From Clostridia bacterium (lineage in GTDB: Bacteria > Bacillota_A > Clostridia > Oscillospirales > CAG-272), in assembly GCA_017630995.1 (NCBI GenBank), contig JAGBUD010000111.1, forward strand, positions 1 through 6,022: 6,022 bases of DNA, written 5' to 3'. The notes beneath the pieces were generated by a model that ran no database searches, was not told the origin of the DNA, and saw only the letters and a list, made by a program, of their open reading frames with translations. Both the position numbers and the translations under genes were made by a program. Below are positions 1-4,653 of this stretch, one piece after another. Position 1 is the stretch's first letter. Each line of letters begins with the position of its first letter.

Positions 1-266
1 AGAACACCTTCGGTGATTCCGAATACACGCTCAAGCTCAAGAGGGAAGCTGGGTTCGCTCTTAAAGGTAACGAGAACGTAATATCCTTCGGTGATGTAGT
101 TGATAGGATATGCGAGTCTTCTCTTGCCCCACTCGTTAACGGTAACGTCAGTTGCGTTATCCTTTACGAGATTTACGAACTTCTCAACGAGTGCCTTGCT
201 ATCTTCTTCAACGAGATTGCCGCTTACAGCGAAGAGAGTTTCATAAGAACAAATCTTCTTTTCCAT
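1..266 (-). CDS. rpsF: 30S ribosomal protein S6, 5' part (3' end cut by window)
   Basis: Structural protein of the 30S ribosomal subunit. In the family it binds 16S rRNA as a heterodimer with S18. Read on the minus strand, the product begins MEKKICSYETLFAVSGNLVEE and continues through a VNEWGKRRLAYPINYITEGYYVLVTF stretch (about residues 44-69), the classic S6 'WGxRxLAYPI' core with the following beta strand. 88 full codons are visible. S6 is usually about 95-100 residues, so only the extreme C-terminus is missing. The ATG at 264-266 is set by a strong Shine-Dalgarno, AGGAGGTG (complement of 274-281). The usual partners ssb and rpsR would lie to the left of the window. It is transcribed divergently from ispE, with its own promoter and a structured leader. 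Identification is very secure. Confidence 0.96.
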   Translation of the reverse strand, partial: MEKKICSYETLFAVSGNLVEEDSKALVEKFVNLVKDNATDVTVNEWGKRRLAYPINYITEGYYVLVTFKSEPSFPLELERVFGITEGV

Positions 267-282
267 TGAAATACACCTCCTT

Positions 283-338
283 ATGGTCATTAGGCTGCCA
301 CCCGGCAGCAAGGGGGGTCGAACCAATGTCCGAACCGA
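283..338 (-). promoter_or_regulatory. Putative S6:S18 autoregulatory leader of rpsF mRNA
   Basis: The predicted rpsF transcript has a leader of about 70 nt between its start site (near 338) and the ATG. It contains a perfect 6-bp hairpin, GCTGCC-GGGT-GGCAGC (complement of 294-309), which includes a CCG. An outer pairing of TGGT with ACCA (322-325 with 284-287) closes the element just upstream of the ribosome binding site. Known biology: in many bacteria the S6:S18 dimer represses its own operon by binding a leader stem that carries an exposed CCG and resembles its 16S rRNA site. Position, size and the CCG fit. In the fold I drew the CCG is paired at the top of the stem, so an alternative pairing (GGGTGG with the C-run near 312-317) may be needed to expose it. 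Moderate confidence. Confidence 0.55.
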
Positions 339-344
339 TATAGT

Positions 345-373
345 ATTCTATCACAATTTTTTTAATTTGTCAA
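345..373 (-). promoter_or_regulatory. Promoter of rpsF (sigma-A type)
   Basis: On the minus strand there is a consensus TTGACA (complement of 368-373), a 17-bp spacer, and TAGAAT (complement of 345-350). The -10 is preceded by TG plus one base, making it an extended -10. The start site is expected near 338. This is a strong promoter, as expected for a ribosomal protein operon. Confidence 0.85.
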
Positions 374-379
374 GAGGGG

Positions 380-408
380 TTGACAATATTTTTAATTAAT
401 GTTAAAAT
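380..408 (+). promoter_or_regulatory. Promoter of ispE (sigma-A type)
   Basis: Consensus TTGACA (380-385), a 17-bp spacer, and TAAAAT (403-408), with an expected start near 415. This leaves an untranslated leader of about 20 nt containing the ribosome binding site AAGAGGT (423-429), 5 nt before the ATG at 435. The -35 lies 6 bp from the -35 of the divergent rpsF promoter. Confidence 0.85.
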
Positions 409-434
409 AAAACAAATAAATTAAGAGGTCATAT

Positions 435-1316
435 ATGGCAACTGTTAAGGAAAAAGCTAACGCAAAGATAAATCTTTATCTTGATGTGCTTTCGCTGCGA
501 GATGACGGATTTCACGAAATAAAGACCGTAATGCACTCTGTTATGTTTGGTGACGAGGTAACGATTACCGTTTCTCCCGCACCTCAAACGACGGTTAAGC
601 TCAATATAATAGGCAATAAGTTTCTTCCCACCGATAATAAAAATCTTGCGGTAAGGGCGGCTAATCTTTTTCTTGAAAGAATAGGACTCACTGCGGACGT
701 GAGTATAACTCTCGCAAAAAGAATTCCCGTTGCCGCAGGGCTTGCGGGCGGTTCGAGCGACGCCGCAGCGGTGCTTCGCGGTATGAATAAAATATATTCG
801 CGCTTTTTCACAGTGCAAGCACTTTCGGAAATTGCGGCAGAGCTTGGCAGTGACGTTGCATACTGTCTTTATGGAAAAACAGCACTTTGCGAGGGGCGCG
901 GAGAAAAAATAACCAAGCTCGCAGTTTCTATATCCGAAAGCTTTGTTATTGCAATGGCAAATGAAAGAGTTTCAACTCCGCAAGCATATAAAGCGCTTGA
1001 CGAATATTACAACGCCTTTGACGGAAGCGTGGAAACGGGCGGCGCACAAAATTATGACGAGCTTATCTCGGCGCTTTTGAAAGGGCAGATTTCTCAAAAC
1101 GGCGTCTTTAATGCCTTTGAAGCCCCCATAATGAAAAACTGCAAGGGCGCAGCGGAAATAAAGAAAAAAATGTACGAGCTTGGCGCGAAATGTGCGGCAA
1201 TGAGCGGAAGCGGCCCCGCGGTATTCGGTGTATTTGATAGCTTTGAGGCGGCAAAAGAAGCGTGCATCGCCTTGCGCTCAATGAGATATAAGGCATATTA
1301 CGCAAAGTCGGTGTGA
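435..1316 (+). CDS. ispE: 4-diphosphocytidyl-2-C-methyl-D-erythritol kinase (IspE)
   Basis: Cytosolic GHMP-family kinase of the non-mevalonate (MEP) isoprenoid pathway. It phosphorylates the 2-hydroxyl of CDP-methylerythritol with ATP. At 293 residues it is near the usual 280-300. Family signatures appear in order: AKINLYLDV (10-18) with the catalytic lysine at K11; R22-D-D-G-F-H27 for substrate binding; the glycine-rich ATP loop PVAAGLAGGSSDAAA (98-112); GSDVAYC (138-144) with the catalytic aspartate at D140; GRGEKI (154-159); and the C-terminal GHMP motif AAMSGSGPAVFGVF (254-267). The ATG at 435 has an AAGAGGT site 5 nt upstream and its own promoter. No terminator lies directly after the TGA; the first one is that of the small RNA region at 1443-1476, so ispE transcripts probably read through that region. 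Nothing looks damaged. Confidence 0.97.
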   Translation: MATVKEKANAKINLYLDVLSLRDDGFHEIKTVMHSVMFGDEVTITVSPAPQTTVKLNIIGNKFLPTDNKNLAVRAANLFLERIGLTADVSITLAKRIPVAAGLAGGSSDAAAVLRGMNKIYSRFFTVQALSEIAAELGSDVAYCLYGKTALCEGRGEKITKLAVSISESFVIAMANERVSTPQAYKALDEYYNAFDGSVETGGAQNYDELISALLKGQISQNGVFNAFEAPIMKNCKGAAEIKKKMYELGAKCAAMSGSGPAVFGVFDSFEAAKEACIALRSMRYKAYYAKSV

Positions 1317-1323
1317 TAAGGGC

Positions 1324-1352
1324 TTGACATCTCTTCACTCCAATGTTATAAT
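1324..1352 (+). promoter_or_regulatory. Very strong consensus promoter of a small RNA
   Basis: Perfect TTGACA (1324-1329), a 17-bp spacer, and perfect TATAAT (1347-1352), with TG plus one base (1344-1346) forming an extended -10. It starts 8 nt after the ispE stop codon. The expected start is near 1359. No open reading frame with a ribosome binding site follows before the terminator about 100 bp later, so the transcript appears to be non-coding. Confidence 0.85.
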
Positions 1353-1358
1353 TACTTT

Positions 1359-1476
1359 GCCACTAGCCCTACTGAACGGGGCAGCAACAGCACTGCGTGT
1401 TGACAGAGAAGACGCTCTGGCTTTTAGGCGAGACTTCTCATTTAACCACCCTTTTATTTAGGGTGGTTATTTTTTT
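1359..1476 (+). ncRNA. Candidate small non-coding RNA of about 118 nt, family not recognised
   Basis: This transcription unit is bounded by a perfect consensus promoter and a 10-bp-stem intrinsic terminator. Three local hairpins can be drawn before the terminator. The first pairs GCCC (1366-1369) with GGGC (1379-1382). The second pairs CAACA (1385-1389) with TGTTG (1398-1402), with an inner GC/GC pair. The third pairs GAGAAG (1406-1411) with CTTCTC (1434-1439) and has an inner CGC/GCG stem (1413-1415 with 1428-1430). The 5' end GCCA (1359-1362) can pair with TGGC (1418-1421) in the third hairpin, allowing a long-range or pseudoknot contact. It lacks the GGAAG...AGCAG core of SRP RNA, is too short for 6S, tmRNA or RNase P RNA, and shows no tRNA-like cloverleaf. 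It could instead be a leader that ends in constitutive termination, but the next gene has its own promoter 119 bp further on, so an independent RNA is the simpler reading. The exact 5' end is a prediction. Confidence 0.65.
1443..1476 (+). terminator. Intrinsic terminator after the small RNA
   Basis: Perfect 10-bp stem TAACCACCCT (1443-1452) with AGGGTGGTTA (1460-1469) and a 7-nt loop TTTATTT, followed by seven T residues (1470-1476). It ends the small RNA and probably also ispE read-through transcripts. Confidence 0.93.
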
Positions 1477-1594
1477 ATTTGGGTGAATTATACTATTTTT
1501 TTGTTAGATTTGAAATCAAAGCATTTAGATGCTTCGCTGGTTTTGCGAGAGATATTGCGATTATTCATTTTTTCTTTAATTTAGGGTTTGTGAA
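1477..1594. other. Non-coding spacer between terminator and operon promoter
   Basis: A+T-rich, with no convincing gene on either strand. It contains a self-complementary TTTGA-AA-TCAAA (1509-1520), a 6-bp hairpin AAGCAT-TTAG-ATGCTT (1519-1534) and a 4-bp hairpin TCGC/GCGA (1534-1537 with 1545-1548). None is followed by a T-run, so they do not look like terminators in this direction. Their role is unknown and they may be chance in such sequence. Confidence 0.5.
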
Positions 1595-1623
1595 TTGACA
1601 TTTAACGATAAATATGTTAAAAT
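1595..1623 (+). promoter_or_regulatory. Promoter of the TerB/ATPase/helicase operon
   Basis: Consensus TTGACA (1595-1600), a 17-bp spacer, and TAAAAT (1618-1623), with TG plus one base (1615-1617) as an extended -10. The expected start is near 1630, giving a leader of about 28 nt with a strong ribosome binding site AAGGAGG (1644-1650), 7 nt before the ATG. No other promoter of this quality is seen in the operon, so it probably drives all three genes. Confidence 0.85.
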
Positions 1624-1625
1624 AT

Positions 1626-1638
1626 ATTATTCGATAAT
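1626..1638. repeat. Small palindrome over the operon start site (possible operator)
   Basis: ATTAT-TCG-ATAAT is a 5-bp perfect inverted repeat around a 3-bp centre, lying just after the -10 box and across the predicted transcription start. A repressor bound there would block initiation. The arms are short and purely A/T, so chance is a serious alternative, and no regulator gene is in the window. Confidence 0.3.
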
Positions 1639-1657
1639 TATTTAAGGAGGGGGCAGT

Positions 1658-3283
1658 ATGCCGAGTAAGGAAGATCTTGATTCTTTTTGGGATATAGAAA
1701 AGCTTGTCCCCACAAAAAAATCTTCGACTATTTCTAAATTTTCTACCAAGGAAAAGACCGTAACCGTTAACGTTGCGGGAGAAGAAACTACAGCCGCGGA
1801 TAACCTTAAAATAACTATTCAGCCAAACTCCGATGAGGGTGTTGAAAAGCGCGAGGCTACAGTATACTATCCAAACGAAACGCTGATAAAAAAGGTTGTT
1901 ATTAATCACGTGCCCGATAAGTTTGATTTTCACGCAAACTTTGTGAAAGCTGCGGAGATTTATTTTAATTTCGTTGGTTCTGAGTGCGAATTTGCGCAGT
2001 TTTATTCATATATGCCGCAGTATACGCAGCTCACTCAAGCTCAAAAGAACTATTACTTTTATTGGCGCACAATGCTTCGTCGCGGAAAATATATAAAAAC
2101 CGACTATTCATATTTCTATCTTTACGTTTATGAAATATTGAATTTGCCTCACCTCATACCCGCGCAAAAGGGGCTTGATTTGCTCGTCGATGCTTGGAAA
2201 AACTATCGCAAATCTCTCCCGAATATTGATTCCAATATGGCACTTTGGGTGCAGGACTTTTGTCTTGTATATAATTTGAGTGCTCCTATGGAGCAAATCG
2301 GAGATTTTATCTTCGATATAATGTCGGTAACCAAATTCAAGGAATTTTACTTTTCTTCATACGAAACCTTTGGAAAAGACGGTGTCTCTTCGCTCGTTGC
2401 ATACCTTTCCGATTATGATTGGCGAAAGGGCAAGTATGCGGGCGGTGACAATAAAGAAGCGTACACAAAGCACCTTATGGGTGCAATGGGAATATTTTTG
2501 GAAAAGCTTTTTGAAACCAATGCATTTGGTATGGATAACGGTACCGTGGCAGTTAGGGAAGACCTAGCATTCAGATTTGCACTCACTACTTGTCCGATAA
2601 AATACAGAATTAAGGTAGAATACAGAAAAATAGCGGAAGAGCCGGAGGTGCGCGAGCTTGTCACCTCTGCGCTTAAATACACTGAAAATAAGCTTCGTGC
2701 GCTTCTCGGCGTAAAAAGCCGTCTTGCCGTTAAAAATTTCGACGCGGGATACGCCGCAATAATAGATGCCTATTTTGAAAAGCTTTTTGCCGCAGTGAAC
2801 AGAGAAAGGATGAGAGCTCTCCGTCCCGAATATGAGAAATTATACGAGGCTGAATCAAGCGAGCTTTCAATTCACGGAGCGGACGAAATAGAAAAAGCAT
2901 CTTGGCAGACAACCGCGCGCCTCGTCGCTACCGAGGACGAGGAATCGCAAGACGAATCTGTGCAGATTCTTGAAAATGATGTTTCTGAATCGAGTGCAGA
3001 GCAGTGCGAGCAACCTGAGGAATGCGAAAGCTCATTGGATTCCTACGGACTTTCGGAAAGCGAAGCGGAATTTTTGAGAATGGCGTTATCCGAGGACTTT
3101 TCGGGTATGCGCGCGCTTTGTGAGAGATTTGGCACCTTTGACGATGCGATAGCGGAAAAAATTAATGAGGCATTTGCGGATAATTTCGGGGACGTTGTCC
3201 TTGAAAATATCGGAGATGGCTATACGGTTATTTCAGATTACAGAGAGGATATCGAAAATTGGCTTACGAAAATAACGAGGTAA
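1658..3283 (+). CDS. TerB_N / TerB_C domain protein, first gene of a putative DNA-processing or defence operon
   Basis: 541 residues, predicted soluble, with no signal peptide or membrane segment seen. The N-terminal ~85 residues are lysine/threonine-rich with short strands. Residues about 95-210 look like a TerB_N domain: F115..Y122, the aromatic NYYFYWRTMLRRGKY block (131-145), then TDYSYFYLYVYEILNL (148-163). Residues about 300-400 are charged helices, possibly coiled coil. A strongly acidic, serine-rich linker follows (about 425-470). The C-terminus (about 462-541) matches the TerB_C pattern with K501-I-N-E, GDVV (511-514) and a final SDYREDIENWL helix. Family knowledge: comparative genomics places TerB_N and TerB_C domains with ATPases and SF2 helicases in predicted stress or DNA-processing systems, and no enzymatic activity is known. 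I see no clear central metal-binding TerB domain. The ATG at 1658 has AAGGAGG 7 nt upstream. The stop lies inside the next gene (25-nt overlap), implying coupled translation. The role as sensor or scaffold is inferred. Confidence 0.8.
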   Translation: MPSKEDLDSFWDIEKLVPTKKSSTISKFSTKEKTVTVNVAGEETTAADNLKITIQPNSDEGVEKREATVYYPNETLIKKVVINHVPDKFDFHANFVKAAEIYFNFVGSECEFAQFYSYMPQYTQLTQAQKNYYFYWRTMLRRGKYIKTDYSYFYLYVYEILNLPHLIPAQKGLDLLVDAWKNYRKSLPNIDSNMALWVQDFCLVYNLSAPMEQIGDFIFDIMSVTKFKEFYFSSYETFGKDGVSSLVAYLSDYDWRKGKYAGGDNKEAYTKHLMGAMGIFLEKLFETNAFGMDNGTVAVREDLAFRFALTTCPIKYRIKVEYRKIAEEPEVRELVTSALKYTENKLRALLGVKSRLAVKNFDAGYAAIIDAYFEKLFAAVNRERMRALRPEYEKLYEAESSELSIHGADEIEKASWQTTARLVATEDEESQDESVQILENDVSESSAEQCEQPEECESSLDSYGLSESEAEFLRMALSEDFSGMRALCERFGTFDDAIAEKINEAFADNFGDVVLENIGDGYTVISDYREDIENWLTKITR

Positions 3284-4629
3284 AAATACCCAAACGAATA
3301 CTCACAACCCTGCTTTCATCTCTCTCGGCGGGAGTAGTTCCGAGAAGCGGAGCGCCCTATATTGCAATAGGCAGAAGCGAGGAAATAAACAGCTTACTTG
3401 ATAATCTTGATTCCGTGGAAGACGGAGGCTCATTTTCCCGTTTTCTCATAGGAAGATACGGAAGCGGAAAAAGCTTCTTGATTCAGCTCATTCGCGGATA
3501 CGCCCTTGAGCGCGGATTTATAACGGCAGATGCCGACCTCTCTCCCGAAAGAAGACTTTCGGGCGGAAACGGAGCGGGCCTTGCAACCTATAAGGAATTG
3601 ATGATAAATATGGCAACCAAGGCGTCTCCCGACGGAAACGCGCTTTCATCGGTTCTCTCAAGGCACTTTGTAAAGCTTAAAACCGAGCTTGTCGGAGAGG
3701 GAATGTTCCCCGAAAGCGAATGCTTTGAGGCGGAGCTGAAAAAGAAAGTATACCTATCGCTTTCCGAACTCGAGGGGGACGTTGGCGGCTTTGATTTTGC
3801 GAGGGTTCTTGGCGAATATTATTCCGCAACCATGCACGAGGATTCCGATAAAAAGAGCGCGTGTCTTCGTTGGCTGCGCGGTGAATTCGCAACAAAAACA
3901 GAGGCAAAGGCAGCGCTTGGATTTCAGGTCAGCTGCATAATCGAGGACGATAATTGGTATAACTTCATCAAGCTTTTCGCGCTTCTTTCGGTAAAGCTTG
4001 GATATAAGGGCTTGATTCTTTTCGTTGACGAGTGCGTTAACCTCTATAAGATTCCAAACAGAATTTCAAGAGAATCAAACTACGAAAAGCTCCTTGCAAT
4101 ATTCAACGATACCTTGCAAGGAAAGGCTAAAAATCTCGGCGTTATATTTGGAGGAACACCTCAATTTCTCGAAGATACAAGACGCGGACTCTTTTCTTAC
4201 GACGCATTGAAAAGCCGCTTGACAGACTCGAGATATTCGGAGCTTGGATACCAGAATCTTTCCTCGCCTGTCATAAGACTTCGCAGGCTTTCGGATAACG
4301 AACTTCTTGCTCTTGTTAAAAGACTCTCCAAGCTTCATATGCAAAAGGAGGGCACCGAAATCCCTCTTGTAAGTGACAGAGAGATAGAAGTATTTATAAG
4401 AACGGCAACCGCCAAGGCGGGAGCCGAGGAAATGATTACACCCCGTGAAATAATAAGAGATTTCTTAACTCTTCTTAATATTCTTCGCGATAATCCGCAG
4501 GCATCATTTACGGATTTGATAAAGACCGTTAAGTTCGAGCCCGCCCAAAAAGAAGATGATATCGATGGTGCTCCACTGAAAGTGGAAACAACGAAAACAA
4601 AGGTGAGTTTGTTTGATATAGACATATAA
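3259..4629 (+). CDS. DUF2791 / BrxD-like P-loop ATPase
   Basis: 456-residue AAA+/ORC-like ATPase of the DUF2791 ('BREX system ATP-binding') family. Visible motifs: the family N-terminal signature IPKRILTTLLSSLSAGVVPR (10-29); IAIGRSEEI (35-43); Walker A GRYGSGKS (65-72) inside RFLIGRYGSGKSF; ADLSPERRLSGG, with YKELM next; Walker B LILFVDE (252-258); and a downstream VIFGGTPQFLED stretch typical of a sensor strand. It starts at TTG (3259-3261), with AGAGAGGA (3242-3249) 9 nt upstream. No ATG lies between the conserved N-terminus and the Walker A, so TTG is the credible start. The first 25 nt overlap the 3' end of the TerB-domain gene, and the helicase gene starts 24 nt after its stop. In type 2 BREX, BrxD occurs with the helicase BrxHI, so this protein probably works with the following helicase, perhaps as a loader or DNA-dependent switch. 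That partnership is inferred from order and family. Confidence 0.88.
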   Translation: MAYENNEVKIPKRILTTLLSSLSAGVVPRSGAPYIAIGRSEEINSLLDNLDSVEDGGSFSRFLIGRYGSGKSFLIQLIRGYALERGFITADADLSPERRLSGGNGAGLATYKELMINMATKASPDGNALSSVLSRHFVKLKTELVGEGMFPESECFEAELKKKVYLSLSELEGDVGGFDFARVLGEYYSATMHEDSDKKSACLRWLRGEFATKTEAKAALGFQVSCIIEDDNWYNFIKLFALLSVKLGYKGLILFVDECVNLYKIPNRISRESNYEKLLAIFNDTLQGKAKNLGVIFGGTPQFLEDTRRGLFSYDALKSRLTDSRYSELGYQNLSSPVIRLRRLSDNELLALVKRLSKLHMQKEGTEIPLVSDREIEVFIRTATAKAGAEEMITPREIIRDFLTLLNILRDNPQASFTDLIKTVKFEPAQKEDDIDGAPLKVETTKTKVSLFDIDI

Positions 4630-4653
4630 AATCGAGCAGAAAGGAGAATTAAT

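Noticed and set aside
152..343. Plus-strand open frame of 63 codons over rpsF and its promoter
   Set aside because: It is antisense to the well-supported rpsF coding region and leader, has no ribosome binding site, and its composition is unlike a protein.
429..818. Minus-strand open frames opposite ispE (also 584-811 and 1108-1338)
   Set aside because: Their translations lack any family pattern, they have no ribosome binding site or promoter, and ispE on the other strand is certain. They are shadows of a real gene.
1359..1476. Signal recognition particle RNA, 6S RNA or a riboswitch as the identity of the small RNA
   Set aside because: The SRP core (GGUCAG/GGAAG/AGCAG) is absent, the length is far below 6S, and I recognise no riboswitch core. 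A riboswitch would also normally sit in the leader of the next gene, which here has its own promoter after the terminator.
1519..1534. Hairpin AAGCAT-TTAG-ATGCTT as a second terminator
   Set aside because: The stem is A/T-rich with only two G-C pairs, and no T-run follows on the plus strand, so it would not terminate efficiently.
1565..1933. Minus-strand open frame of 122 codons across the operon promoter
   Set aside because: It overlaps the plus-strand promoter, ribosome binding site and 5' coding part of the TerB-domain gene, and reads as A/T-rich noise without motifs.
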